Notes: generated from the letters alone by a model not told the origin. 64,000 nt of DNA from Gillisella vitis (GCF_001541345.2 NZ_LMVL02000002.1:992001-1056000), one strand, 5' to 3'. Counted from the stretch's first letter, positions 16,728 through 25,836 are shown. Translations and numbers: made by a program.

Positions 16728-18494
16728 TCAATAGCCCTTGGCGGAACCGGCCACGGCCCGGGTGTCGATGGCGCCAAAATAGCCGGATGCCTTGTCCCCG
16801 GCCTTGGCAATGTCGGCTACGCTTTTGCCGCCGACCAGAATGCCGGCGGCCTGGCCCCAGACCGGGCCGTCATTGCCGCCATCAAGCGTATAGCCCATGT
16901 CCTTCAGCTTCTGGAGCGTATCGGGCGATAGCGCGTAGGGCTCGTAATAGATCTTGTCCGGCTGCCATTGATGGTGAATGCGTGGTGCGTTGACGGCGGC
17001 GGAAATGTCCATGCCGAAATCCACCACGTTGAGGATTGATTCCAGCGTGATGGTGATGATGCGCGAGCCGCCGGGGCTGCCGATCACCATGAACGGCTTA
17101 CCATCCTTGGTAACGATGGTCGGGCTCATCGAGGACAGCGGGGTTTTCTTCGGGGCAATCGCATTGGCCTCGCCCTGCACCAGGCCGTAGAGATTGGCCA
17201 CACCGGGCTTGGAGGTGAAATCGTCCATCTCGTTGTTGAGCAGAATACCGGTGCCGGGGGCGACCACGCCCGCGCCGAACGAGCCGTTCAGCGTATAGGT
17301 GACGGAGACCGCGTTGCCCTGACCGTCGATGATCGAATATTGCGTGGTCTCGGTGCTTTCCTTGCCGCCGAACGGCTTCAGATTGGCGGATTGACCGGCT
17401 TTACCAGGAGTGATCTTGGCGCGGATCTCGGCGGCATAGGCCTTGTCCAGCATTTTTGGCAGCGGATTGTTGACGAAATCAGGATCGCCCAGCGCCGCAT
17501 TGCGGTCGACATAGGCATAGCGCATCGCCTCAACCATCTGGTGCACGGTGGTGGCCGCGCCATAGCCCTGCTCGGCGAGCGGATAGGCCTCTAGAATGTT
17601 GAGGATTTCGCAGATGATCACCCCACCCGAGGATGGCGGTGGCGAGGAGATGATGTGGTAGCCGCGATAGTCGCACTCGACCGGCTTTAGCTCTCGCACC
17701 GCATAGGTTTCGAAATCGGCGGCGGTCAATATGCCCTTGCCATCGGCGCTGGCCTTGGCAATCGCCTGGGCGGGCATGCCCTTGTAGAAAGCGTCGGGGC
17801 CTTTTTCGGCAATGCTGGCCAGCACTTGGGCAAGATCCGGCTGTTTCAGCACTTCGCCTGCGCCATAGGGCGCGCCATCGGCTTTCAGGAAGATTTTTGC
17901 CGCCGCCGGGTCTTTGGCCAGCCGCTTGGCGCCACCGGCCAGAATGGCGGCATCGCCCTGGTTGAGCGTAAACCCGTCGCGGGCCAGCGCAATCGCCGGG
18001 GCAAGCAGGGCGGTACGGTCCTTGGCGCCGTATTTTTCCCGCGCCAGTTCCAGCCCCTTGACGGTGCCGGGTACGCCGACGGCCAGATAGCCATCCAGGC
18101 TGGCACGCGGCACGATCTCGCCCTTGTCGTCGAGATACATATCCTTCTTGGCGGCCAGCGGCGCCTTTTCACGGAAATCGATGAAATCGGTGCTGCCATC
18201 TTTGAGGCGAATGGTCATGAAGCCGCCGCCGCCGATATTGCCGGCGGTCGGATAGGTCACAGCCAGCGCGTATCCGACGGCCACGGCGGCATCGACGGCA
18301 TTGCCGCCGGATTTCAGCACCGCAACGCCGATATCGGTGGCCAGATGCTGGGCCGTGACCACCATGCCATTGCGGCCTTCGACCGGAGCAGGCGAGGCGG
18401 CATGAAGCGATGTCATCGGCGCAAGCACCAGTGCCAGCGCCGTCAATAGGCCCGATGATGGGAACAACCAAGATCTGGAGCGGAACATAATCAT
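16728..18494 (-). CDS. ggt: Gamma-glutamyltranspeptidase
   Basis: A 588-residue periplasmic Ntn-hydrolase that cleaves glutathione and other gamma-glutamyl compounds. A Sec signal peptide ends near HAASP. The precursor self-cleaves before the Thr in STETTQYSIIDGQGNA (about residue 382), giving large and small subunits. Small-subunit motifs NPLSS-type (KTPLSSMSPTIV) and GSPGGSRIITI are present. I start it at 18494 (MIMFRSRSW), where AGAGG lies upstream; an upstream in-frame extension to 18572 would bury the signal peptide. A GST lies nearby but in another transcription unit. Confidence 0.92.
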   Translation of the reverse strand: MIMFRSRSWLFPSSGLLTALALVLAPMTSLHAASPAPVEGRNGMVVTAQHLATDIGVAVLKSGGNAVDAAVAVGYALAVTYPTAGNIGGGGFMTIRLKDGSTDFIDFREKAPLAAKKDMYLDDKGEIVPRASLDGYLAVGVPGTVKGLELAREKYGAKDRTALLAPAIALARDGFTLNQGDAAILAGGAKRLAKDPAAAKIFLKADGAPYGAGEVLKQPDLAQVLASIAEKGPDAFYKGMPAQAIAKASADGKGILTAADFETYAVRELKPVECDYRGYHIISSPPPSSGGVIICEILNILEAYPLAEQGYGAATTVHQMVEAMRYAYVDRNAALGDPDFVNNPLPKMLDKAYAAEIRAKITPGKAGQSANLKPFGGKESTETTQYSIIDGQGNAVSVTYTLNGSFGAGVVAPGTGILLNNEMDDFTSKPGVANLYGLVQGEANAIAPKKTPLSSMSPTIVTKDGKPFMVIGSPGGSRIITITLESILNVVDFGMDISAAVNAPRIHHQWQPDKIYYEPYALSPDTLQKLKDMGYTLDGGNDGPVWGQAAGILVGGKSVADIAKAGDKASGYFGAIDTRAVAGSAKGY

Positions 18495-18745
18495 GAAAAC
18501 GACCTCTGGAGCACAACAGGTTTTCGTTTGTCTTTTCGGAAAAATCGGATTTCCCTTTTCCGGGACAATCATTGGCCGGAAGAGAATACGGTCATCCAGC
18601 GAGGTCGAAAGGTATCACCCATAACGGATCTTGCAACCACGGCAGCGGCAAGATCGGACCGATTTTCAGATCGATCGTTTCATGCGCACCCGATGTCATG
18701 CAAAACCGGCGGCGATCTGCGGTAGAATGGAAGACGCCCTTCGTA

Positions 18746-19315
18746 TTAAATCTTATCCCCGGCCTCTTTGGCCAGTATCGTTCCCCGGCATTCCAGCCCG
18801 CAGATGAAGCGGTCGAACAGGGTTTCGAATGTGATGATGTCCTCGGTGCTCCAGTCTTCCACGGTCTGGCCGATCACCTCGCGGCGCACACTGTCGAAGT
18901 GGTGCAGCAATTCCTCGCCGATTGGCGTCAGGGCCACGATGGTGCGCCGCGCATCGGCCTGGGAAGCCTCGCGCCGCAGGGCGCCGCGCCGGACGAGATC
19001 GGCCACGACACGACTGGCCCGCGACGGATCGATGCGCATCTGCTCGGCAATCACCCCGACGGTTACTTCCTGGCCACGCGCGGCATGGGAAACGACCTTC
19101 ACCACATCGAAATGGGAAAGCTCCATGCCGTGGCCCTCGCCCATCCGGCTGAGCGCGATGCGCGACATGAAGCGGCGACCCATCATCATGCGCAGCCGGG
19201 CCATGGTCTGGGAAATGCCGTCCAAAGCATTTTCGACGCCCGCAGGGGCTTGATCACCAGCAAGATCGGCGCCTTGGGCTGTGACATGTTCGGCGCGGTC
19301 TTGAGGTTGGGTCAT
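18746..19315 (-). CDS. MarR-family regulator of the adjacent efflux pump
   Basis: A 189-residue MarR protein. The winged helix-turn-helix at about 75-140 contains VTVGVIAEQMRIDPSRASRVVADLVRRGALRREASQADARRT by segments, ending in the typical beta-wing D-x-R. MarR dimers bind palindromes and are displaced by small phenolic or drug-like ligands. It diverges from the DHA2 pump at 19519, with two matching 24-bp operators between. A TTG six bases upstream could be the start; the ATG is preferred. No redox cysteine is placed as in OhrR. Confidence 0.87.
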   Translation of the reverse strand: MTQPQDRAEHVTAQGADLAGDQAPAGVENALDGISQTMARLRMMMGRRFMSRIALSRMGEGHGMELSHFDVVKVVSHAARGQEVTVGVIAEQMRIDPSRASRVVADLVRRGALRREASQADARRTIVALTPIGEELLHHFDSVRREVIGQTVEDWSTEDIITFETLFDRFICGLECRGTILAKEAGDKI

Positions 19316-19347
19316 GCGCAAGCCAGTGCAGATCGGAGTTCACGAAA

Positions 19348-19415
19348 ATATGTGCTTTTATCACATATGTGCACGTTGACAATAAAATGCAATATATGCT
19401 TTTATCATATATATG
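19348..19415. promoter_or_regulatory. Twin MarR-type operator over the pump promoter
   Basis: Two 24-bp sites, 19348-19371 and 19392-19415, differ at only three positions. Each holds an inverted repeat around CTTTTAT: ATATGTG/CACATAT in the first and ATATATG/CATATAT in the second. Two of the differences are paired across the dyad, so symmetry is kept. A TTGACA (19376-19381) lies between them and a TTTTAT-type -10 would fall inside the second site, so binding there would block the pump promoter. Confidence 0.75.
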
Positions 19416-19518
19416 ACAAGAGCAACGAACCTTTCGTTCTCCGCTCGTTCAGGCCATAGCACCCCAGACAATCGCGCCTTTCCAGCTCCTTCTGCCTTGC
19501 AACCAAAGAGATTTCTGC

Positions 19519-21081
19519 ATGGATACTGCCCTGTCCGATCCGGCCGTCGCTCCCAAGACGGTGGAGCCGCCACCCTTCCAGTCACTGGTGCCGGACCCGC
19601 GCCTGCGGATGATGTTGTTTCTGTTCCTGATGACGGCGCTGTTCATGGCGACGCTGGACAATCAGATTGTTTCCACGGCATTGCCGACTATTGTGGGCGA
19701 GTTCGGCCAGTTGGAGCGATTCGGCTGGGTGGGGTCCGCCTATCTTCTGGCCACCAGCGCGGTCATGCCGCTCTATGGCAAGCTGGGCGATCTGTTTGGC
19801 CGCAAATATGTAATGATGACGGCCATCGCGATTTTTACCGTCGGCTCGCTGATCTGCGGCTCGGCGGTCTCGATGAACACGCTGATTGCGGCGCGGGTGC
19901 TGCAAGGGCTTGGCGGCGGCGGCATCATGGTGTCGATCTTTTCCATCAATGCCGATCTGTTCGAGCCGCGGGTGCGGGCCCGTTACCAGAGCTATTCCAG
20001 CCTGGTGCTGATGGCATCAGGCGCGGTTGGCCCCACATTGGGCGGCACGATGAGCGACCTGTTCGGCTGGCGGTCGATCTTTCTCGTCAATTTGCCCATC
20101 GGCATTCTGGTGCTGGTCGGGCTTGGCCTCTATCTGCCCTATCGCAAGCCGCATCGCCGTCCAAAGATCGACTATGCCGGCGCGCTGCTGTTGGCCTGTG
20201 CTGTGACCAGCGTGGTGTTCTGGGCCGATAGCGGCCAGATTTTCGGTTCGCTGGTGGCTCCGGGAAGCCTCGGCGTCGTTGCCTTCGGCTTGGTCTGCGC
20301 CGTGCTGTTCGTGCAAGTGGAAAAGCGGGCTGCAGAACCCATGGTGCCGATCAGCCTGATGCGTAATTCCACTGCCCGGCTGCTGTGGATCATATCGCTG
20401 GCCAGCGGTGCTGTCGGTATCGGCTCTGTCAATTATGTTGCGCTCTATCTGCAAACCACCACCGGGCTGTCGCCGACGCTGGCTGGTCTGTTGTTCATTG
20501 CTGTGACGGGCGGCATCGCCATCGGATCACTCAGCAGCGGACGGCTGATTTCCTCGACTGGACGCTACAAGATCTTCGGTATCATCGGCGGCGCGGGCAG
20601 CTGCATTGCCTTTACCCTGTTCAGCCAATTGCCTGTTGGCACGCCGATTGCGGTCATCGGTGCGCTGATGCTGATGCATGGCATCAGCGTCGGTATCGGC
20701 CAGCAGATCCCGGTGATTGGCGTGCAGAATGCGGTGGCGCAGAAGGATGTCGGAGCGGCGACCGGCACTGTGACATTGACCCGGATGGGCGGCGCCTCCA
20801 TCGCCATTTCCATCTATGGCGCTGTGCTATCAGCTTTCATGACCGGCGGCGCAGTGATCCCCGGCGTCGGTAATATTGAAAGCCTGACACCGGCGGCCAT
20901 AGCGGCGCTGGACCCGGCTGCCCGCGCGGCGGTGTCGGCCAGCTATGCCCATGCGTTCGGGCCGGTGTTTATCAGCATGGCGCTGATTATCGGCTGCGGC
21001 TTTATCGCGTCCTGCTGCTTGAAAAATGTCCGTTTGCCGACCGGCGGAACGCCGAAACCGGTCGAGGCCGTGGCGGAGTGA
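19519..21081 (+). CDS. DHA2-family (EmrB/QacA) MFS efflux transporter
   Basis: A 520-residue inner-membrane proton antiporter with 14 predicted helices. Family marks are ATLDNQIVSTALPTI in helix 1 (motif D of DHA2), LYGKLGDLFGRK (motif A, about 75-86) and the antiporter segment RVLQGLGGGGI followed by GPTLGGTMSDLFGWR (motif C region). The predicted role is drug or toxic-compound export under control of the divergent MarR gene. Substrate unknown; no linked periplasmic adaptor (EmrA) is visible. Confidence 0.9.
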   Translation: MDTALSDPAVAPKTVEPPPFQSLVPDPRLRMMLFLFLMTALFMATLDNQIVSTALPTIVGEFGQLERFGWVGSAYLLATSAVMPLYGKLGDLFGRKYVMMTAIAIFTVGSLICGSAVSMNTLIAARVLQGLGGGGIMVSIFSINADLFEPRVRARYQSYSSLVLMASGAVGPTLGGTMSDLFGWRSIFLVNLPIGILVLVGLGLYLPYRKPHRRPKIDYAGALLLACAVTSVVFWADSGQIFGSLVAPGSLGVVAFGLVCAVLFVQVEKRAAEPMVPISLMRNSTARLLWIISLASGAVGIGSVNYVALYLQTTTGLSPTLAGLLFIAVTGGIAIGSLSSGRLISSTGRYKIFGIIGGAGSCIAFTLFSQLPVGTPIAVIGALMLMHGISVGIGQQIPVIGVQNAVAQKDVGAATGTVTLTRMGGASIAISIYGAVLSAFMTGGAVIPGVGNIESLTPAAIAALDPAARAAVSASYAHAFGPVFISMALIIGCGFIASCCLKNVRLPTGGTPKPVEAVAE

Positions 21082-21144
21082 TTTGCCCGGTATAGTGGGG
21101 CTGTGCTAACCAAGGATCAAAGTTCTCTTTGGTTGAAGGCAAGC

Positions 21145-22170
21145 ATGGCCCCGGTATACCGTATCATTTTCGCCCTTGCGGCGGCTGCCTTGTCTGGCCT
21201 GTTTGCTGCCGTCTCCACCATGGCGGCGGAACCTTTCACCGCCCGCGATCCCGGCTTTCTGGGTGATGGGGATGCAGCACGGATCGTCGAGAAGGTCGGC
21301 GATCTGGAAAAGGCGCTGGGGGATGAAGCGGTTCTGGCCGCGCATTTCGCCGGTCTGGTCTCCCCGCCGGAAGAAACCGCCAGCCTGCACCAGTTGACCG
21401 GCAATGTGCCGGGTCTGGTCTATGTCCTGCCAGTCGCTCATGACGAGGTGCGCGGCACGCTGATCGACATGCGGTTTACGGGCAAGGCGGCAGCGGATGG
21501 TTTTCGCCAAAAGCTCGATCAAACCTTCGGCCCATCCGATCCCACCTGCAGCGATGATACTCACGCCTATTGGGCGGTTCGTAAGGACCGTTCGCTGGCC
21601 TTGCGGGTCGATGTCTACGAGACGGAAGCCACCGCGCAACTGACATTGTTTGCGTCGGCACCTCCGGATGCCAATTGCAAGATCAATTCCGCGCCGCCCA
21701 ATGCGCTGGTGGACAAGGTGGCATTGACGGGATTGCTCACCCGGCTGAAGACTGAGCCGCCGCCATGGAGTGATGCGAATGCCATGGAGGCCTGGCTGAA
21801 GTCTTATGGTGAAGTCGCCGTTGAAAGGCCGGACAATTGCTCGGCACAACTGGATATCGCCAAACCGCAGCAGCAGCTTGGCGGCATCGGCACGTTTTCG
21901 GCCAGCCTGCGCCTTTGCATCGTCTCCAGGTTTGGCAAGCCGTCTAGCCTGTTTCTTTACGCCGGTGAAAACGATCTGTTCGGTTTTCGCAAGACGGAAC
22001 AATCGCTGGAAGCCGCCCTTGGCCCCCGCCATGCGCAATGCAGTGGCGAGGGCCGGGAAGTTTGGGTTGTCAGTCCCGAAGTGACGGCGGTTCTCAGCCG
22101 GCTCTATCCCTCGTTCGGAGTGTTGATCGTCAACGCGCCGGTCACGGCGCTGGCCGATTGCCGGGAATGA
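21145..22170 (+). CDS. Exported protein of unknown function
   Basis: A 341-residue protein with a Sec signal peptide (about 1-28, ending STMAAEP). I chose the ATG at 21145 because GAAGG is 6 bases upstream. The mature part holds several cysteines and two loosely similar alpha/beta halves (RFTGKAAADGFRQKLDQTFGPSDPTCSDD... and FGFRKTEQSLEAALGPRHAQCSGEG...), suggesting an internal duplication. I recognise no family. The upstream leader contains a small AACCAA/TTGGTT hairpin. It follows the efflux pump gene on the same strand by 63 bases and could be co-transcribed. Confidence 0.6.
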   Translation: MAPVYRIIFALAAAALSGLFAAVSTMAAEPFTARDPGFLGDGDAARIVEKVGDLEKALGDEAVLAAHFAGLVSPPEETASLHQLTGNVPGLVYVLPVAHDEVRGTLIDMRFTGKAAADGFRQKLDQTFGPSDPTCSDDTHAYWAVRKDRSLALRVDVYETEATAQLTLFASAPPDANCKINSAPPNALVDKVALTGLLTRLKTEPPPWSDANAMEAWLKSYGEVAVERPDNCSAQLDIAKPQQQLGGIGTFSASLRLCIVSRFGKPSSLFLYAGENDLFGFRKTEQSLEAALGPRHAQCSGEGREVWVVSPEVTAVLSRLYPSFGVLIVNAPVTALADCRE

Positions 22171-22185
22171 GGAGGAAAGATCCTC

Positions 22186-22854
22186 TCACTTCACCTCGAT
22201 AACGAAGTCTTCACGGGCGCGGCGGACCTTTTTCAGGTTGACCAGCCAGTCACCGTCCGGCTGGCGATAGCCGAGCGGCAGGATGGCGACGGAGCGCAAT
22301 CCCTTGGCGCGCAGGTCGAGGATTTCATCCAGCGCTGCCGGGTCGAAACCTTCCATCGGTGTTGAATCCACCTCTTCGAAGGCAGCAGCCGTTAGGGCCA
22401 GCCCCAGCGCAATATAGGCCTGGCGGGCCGCATGTTCGAAGTTTACCTGGGGGTCGCGCGGCGGATAGGTATCCAGCAGCATCTTGCGATAGTTTTCCCA
22501 GCCTTCATTGGTGAAATTGCGCTCGGCATTGGTGAGATCGAACATCGTGTTGATCCGTTCCGCCGTGTAATTGTCCCAGGCGGCAAACACCAGCAGATGC
22601 GAGCAATCGGTGATCTGGCCCTGGTTCCAGGCGATTGGCTTGATGCGCTCGCGGATCTCCTTGTTGGTCACGACAAGCACGGAAAACGGCTGCAAGCCGC
22701 TGGAGGTTGGCGCCAGCCGGGCCGCCTCGACAATACGCTCGACCTTGTCTTCAGCAACAGTTTTCGACGGGTCCATTTTCTTGGCGGCATAACGCCAGTT
22801 CAATTTATCAAGCAGCACGATAATATCCTTATGCGAAGGCTTGAAGATGCTCAC
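22186..22854 (-). CDS. NfsB-like NAD(P)H nitroreductase / flavin reductase
   Basis: A 222-residue FMN enzyme of the nitroreductase family. N-terminal RYAAKKMDPSKTV and the FMN-phosphate segment ARLAPTSSGLQPFSVLVV match NfsB-type proteins, as does the C-terminal GLRSVAILPLGYR. It reduces nitroaromatics, quinones or flavins in the cytosol. GAGG lies about 10 bases upstream of the ATG. A palindrome of family 2 sits directly upstream, in the 5' leader. Confidence 0.88.
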   Translation of the reverse strand: MSIFKPSHKDIIVLLDKLNWRYAAKKMDPSKTVAEDKVERIVEAARLAPTSSGLQPFSVLVVTNKEIRERIKPIAWNQGQITDCSHLLVFAAWDNYTAERINTMFDLTNAERNFTNEGWENYRKMLLDTYPPRDPQVNFEHAARQAYIALGLALTAAAFEEVDSTPMEGFDPAALDEILDLRAKGLRSVAILPLGYRQPDGDWLVNLKKVRRAREDFVIEVK

Positions 22855-22873
22855 GCATCCTCGCCTTGAAGAA

Positions 22874-22916
22874 TTTCGAATATCTCAAATGCAGCAAAGG
22901 CTTGAGATATTCGAAA
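22874..22916. repeat. Palindrome family 2, copy 2
   Basis: A perfect 15-bp stem, TTTCGAATATCTCAA (22874-22888) against TTGAGATATTCGAAA (22902-22916), around a 13-base loop. It shares CTTGAAG.ATTT upstream and the ATATCTCAA core with copy 3, but has CG where copy 3 has GC in the outer stem, a compensated change. Confidence 0.7.
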
Positions 22917-22920
22917 AGGA

Positions 22921-22994
22921 AATACGAACTGCCGTCTTCGATGGCAGTTCGTATTATGGAAGTACAATTGCCTGCCCGATGTAGGCGGGCAGGC
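22921..22994. other. Two strong hairpins in the nitroreductase/nuclease gap
   Basis: AATACGAACTGCC (22921-22933) pairs perfectly with GGCAGTTCGTATT (22943-22955), loop 9. GCCTGCCCG (22970-22978) pairs with CGGGCAGGC (22986-22994), loop 7. Both lie downstream of the minus-strand nuclease gene; on that strand the first is followed by TCCTTTT, so one of them probably terminates or stabilises the nuclease mRNA. Confidence 0.6.
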
Positions 22995-23074
22995 GGGCTT
23001 CGGCAACCGGCGGGATGATGAATACAGCGTTCACCCTCTAGGGATTACCGAGGGTTTTTCATGGCGGAACAAAG

Positions 23075-23965
23075 CTACTTTTCGACGAAAACCGCCTGGG
23101 TCAGGTCGGCATCGAAACGGTAGCGGTCGTTTTCCCGGCGCAGCAATTGCGACAGCGGCACTTCGGTGCGGTTGTCGATAATCACCTTGTCGTTTTCGCT
23201 CTCCGTCTTGCGCAACCATTCCACCAGATCGGTCTCACCAGATTTGAGAAAATCGCAGCCACGCCGAAATAGTTTCGGGAAAATCAGTTGGGCCTTGCCG
23301 GTGCCGTCTTCCTCTTCTTCGCCCGGCTTGCTGCCGCTCGCCCAGCCAAGATCGGTGAGGTCGGTGAGGGCAAACCGTTCCGTCTTGTCCACCGCCCAGA
23401 CGCCGAGGCCCGCATCCCGCGCCTGTCTTGCGGCCTCGGAAATCGTCTGGCGCTGGTCCACCGGCGCGGAACTATAGAGCATGGGATAGGCCATGCCGCT
23501 GGAGATCAGCCGGTAATTGGCGCTGGCCTCCAGGGTCTTGGTTGAAATCGCGCCCGTATCGCCGGAGGAAAACGGATTGCCGTCAAACGTCAGATAGGAA
23601 ATTGGCCGCCCATGAACATCGGCGGAGGCCGTCAGAATACCGGCCTGGATGGTTTGCGGCTCGGCGGCGGTGACGGTTTCTTTCGACAGCGAAAAGGAGG
23701 AAAAGCCGATGAGATCGCGCAGCAGATAATCCCGCGCCACCCCGCCGCGCGGCTGCGCCTTGCTCTCGTAATGGGTTTCGGGCGTATCGATGCCTTCCAG
23801 CCGCAGTTGATGGCTGCCATCCTTGGCGGGGCGCAGCAGATGGGCGCGGTAGATATCGGCCAGCAGGCTTTCATCATCCGGGCGAAACCGCACCGAATCG
23901 CCATCCGGCTGCTTGCCGATGATGATGATCGTGCCGGGAACGTAGCGATAATTCTGCAAGGCCAT
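23075..23965 (-). CDS. Staphylococcal-nuclease-like (TNase) domain protein
   Basis: A 296-residue protein whose N-terminal 200 residues look like an SNase OB-fold: GKQPDGDSVRFRP, LRLEGIDTPETHY (the D/E active-site loop of the family) and later RDAGLGVWA. There is no signal peptide, unlike many thermonucleases, so it may act inside the cell. The C-terminal 90 residues (FPKLFRRGCDFLKSG...) are not recognised. AAAGGAGG precedes the ATG by 7 bases. Two small Ser/Thr-rich genes lie upstream on the same strand. Nuclease activity is inferred from the fold only. Confidence 0.7.
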   Translation of the reverse strand: MALQNYRYVPGTIIIIGKQPDGDSVRFRPDDESLLADIYRAHLLRPAKDGSHQLRLEGIDTPETHYESKAQPRGGVARDYLLRDLIGFSSFSLSKETVTAAEPQTIQAGILTASADVHGRPISYLTFDGNPFSSGDTGAISTKTLEASANYRLISSGMAYPMLYSSAPVDQRQTISEAARQARDAGLGVWAVDKTERFALTDLTDLGWASGSKPGEEEEDGTGKAQLIFPKLFRRGCDFLKSGETDLVEWLRKTESENDKVIIDNRTEVPLSQLLRRENDRYRFDADLTQAVFVEK

Positions 23966-24044
23966 GGGCGATCCTCCTTTGCCATCAATGGTTGGGAAGG
24001 AGCAAACCGCAGATCTGTGTCATGGGTGAGACAGAGAAGGGTAA

Positions 24045-24437
24045 TCAGGCGGCTGTGGATTGCACTTGCGATGTGCTGGTGGCTGACGCGACCGAGGCAC
24101 TCGCTTGCGCCCCATCCGCCTCTTCGTCTGAGGGCAGTAAGCCCTCTTCCAGGCTTTCACCGGAACTGGTAATCAACATCCGGTCCACCAGCGCATCGCT
24201 GCTGAGCATCTTGCTCATCAGTTCGCTGGTCAGGCTCTTGTCGCCGCTTTCGACAGAGCTTGCGGTGAATTTGCCGCCGTGTTTTTCCATGATGGCGGCG
24301 GCGCGTTCTTCCGGGGTGTCAAGGTTTTCCCAATCGATACCCTCACCCCATTGCGAAAAGTCGGTTCCCTGTTCGTACGGATTGTATCTGGAGCCGCCTT
24401 CATTATAGAGCGTTACAGTTCCCGTGCTGAGACGCAA
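24045..24437 (-). CDS. Acidic Ser-rich protein of unknown function
   Basis: A 130-residue acidic protein with no signal peptide or membrane segment. It contains a tryptophan/glycine patch (FSQWGEGIDWENLDTPEE) and a low-complexity Ser/Ala/Thr tail (SASVASATSTSQVQSTAA). The likely start is TTG at 24437, 6 bases after the stop of the 52-residue frame, so translation may be coupled. No family recognised. It could also be the second part of one gene broken by a frameshift. Confidence 0.5.
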   Translation of the reverse strand: MRLSTGTVTLYNEGGSRYNPYEQGTDFSQWGEGIDWENLDTPEERAAAIMEKHGGKFTASSVESGDKSLTSELMSKMLSSDALVDRMLITSSGESLEEGLLPSDEEADGAQASASVASATSTSQVQSTAA

Positions 24438-24443
24438 TACGCC

Positions 24444-24602
24444 CTATACGGTGGCTGGTTCGCTGTTGGTATCTTCAGCGGGAAGATCTTCCAGCTTTGT
24501 GTATTCGGTTTCGTAAAAATCGTCGGGCAGCCGTGGCGTCTGCTTTGATTGATAAACGCTGCTGGGCGATGTCGTGGTGGTGGATGAAATCGTTGTGCTC
24601 AA
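24444..24602 (-). CDS. Ser/Thr-rich 52-residue protein (TTG start)
   Basis: A short frame from a TTG at 24602 with an excellent ribosome site (GGAGG, 5 bases upstream). The product starts with a Ser/Thr run (LSTTISSTTTTSPSSVYQ) and continues with acidic, aromatic residues (DDFYETEYTKLEDLPAED). A Ser/Thr-rich flexible N-terminus is seen in some secreted effectors, but nothing here proves secretion. It precedes the 130-residue gene and the nuclease gene on the same strand. Confidence 0.5.
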   Translation of the reverse strand: MSTTISSTTTTSPSSVYQSKQTPRLPDDFYETEYTKLEDLPAEDTNSEPATV

Positions 24603-24810
24603 CTCGACCTCCGACTTCAATTTTTAACCGAATTATCAATCAAAACTTGCGTGTAATATTCTATCTTTGATTGTGTTCCGATGTTTCTCCATGGTGATTG
24701 GGGCTGCGGCCTCATCGTTTTCGTTGCGCTCAAAGCTCACCCCTTCACCAGCTTCGCGCCAGCCGCGTCTGTCAGTCTTGTGGCAATCTCGAACCAGGCC
24801 AGGTTGCGCA

Positions 24811-25644
24811 ATGTCGTCCACTGTTTTTATCCGCCCGTTTTCCCGTGTCGCTCGCGCCCTGTTGGCAGGGCTTGGCTGCCTGTCGCTGTCTGTGCTCGGC
24901 GGCTGCTATTTCGTCACGGATACGCAGCGGATGAATACGGAAGTGTTTGCGGCCCAGACCGCGCCGACCTGGAACCAGCCGATGGCTGCGCCGCCGACGG
25001 AAAAGCCTAATAAATTCATGGGCCTGTTCACCACGCCTTTCCACCAGACCTATGGGATGCCAGCAGCCGAGCCCTATGTTTCGCCGTTTGCCACGCCGAT
25101 GCAGAAGGCGATTTATGGGCAGATGAGCGATGACGGCCACACGCTGACTGCCATTCCGCTCGACCGGGTGGACAAGCGCTTCCTGCGGCAGGAGGTTGAT
25201 TATCCGACCACGGAACGGCCCGGCACCATCGTGGTCGATACCAAGGCGCATTATCTCTATCTGGTTGAGGCCAATGGCCGGGCGATGCGCTATGGCGTTG
25301 GCCTCGGCAAGCAGGGCTTTGCCTGGCAGGGCCGGGGCGTCATTCAATTCAAGAAGACCTGGCCGCGCTGGACCCCAAGCGACGACATGGTCGAGCGCCA
25401 GCCCGACATGCGCCAGTTTGCCGCCGCGCAAGGCGGGCTGGAGCCGGGCCTGCGCAATCCGCTCGGTGCGCGCGCGCTGTATATCTTCCAGAATGGCCGC
25501 GACACGCTTTACCGCATCCATGGCACGCCCGATTGGCAATCCGTCGGCAAGGCCGTTTCGTCAGGTTGCGTGCGGATGTTCAATCAGGATGTGATTGATC
25601 TTTATTCCCGCGTGCGCGACAAGGCCGAAATCGTGGTTATGTAA
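24811..25644 (+). CDS. L,D-transpeptidase lipoprotein (YkuD/ErfK family)
   Basis: A 277-residue periplasmic, lipid-anchored enzyme that links meso-diaminopimelate residues in peptidoglycan or attaches proteins to it. The signal ends in a lipobox, VLGGC (about residue 31). The YkuD domain occupies about 135-277 and shows the catalytic His and Cys in HGTPDWQSVGK...SSGCVRM. The ATG at 24811 is chosen because it gives a regular lipoprotein signal; an upstream frame to 24667 would not. A close paralogue follows at 25837. Confidence 0.88.
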   Translation: MSSTVFIRPFSRVARALLAGLGCLSLSVLGGCYFVTDTQRMNTEVFAAQTAPTWNQPMAAPPTEKPNKFMGLFTTPFHQTYGMPAAEPYVSPFATPMQKAIYGQMSDDGHTLTAIPLDRVDKRFLRQEVDYPTTERPGTIVVDTKAHYLYLVEANGRAMRYGVGLGKQGFAWQGRGVIQFKKTWPRWTPSDDMVERQPDMRQFAAAQGGLEPGLRNPLGARALYIFQNGRDTLYRIHGTPDWQSVGKAVSSGCVRMFNQDVIDLYSRVRDKAEIVVM

Positions 25645-25836
25645 GGCTGTGGGCCGCCACGGTCGAGGTTCGCCTATCAGCCTGTTGCCGGAACGACACG
25701 CTATGGCGCAAATGTGAACATGTGTGTGCGCTATTGGCAGTGAAATTCATGCGATGCGTTATAGACTGGATCTTGCGGAACAAAACCGTACAGCGTGCGT
25801 TTGTGCGCTGCTGACCAGCAGGATGTACCATCGTTT

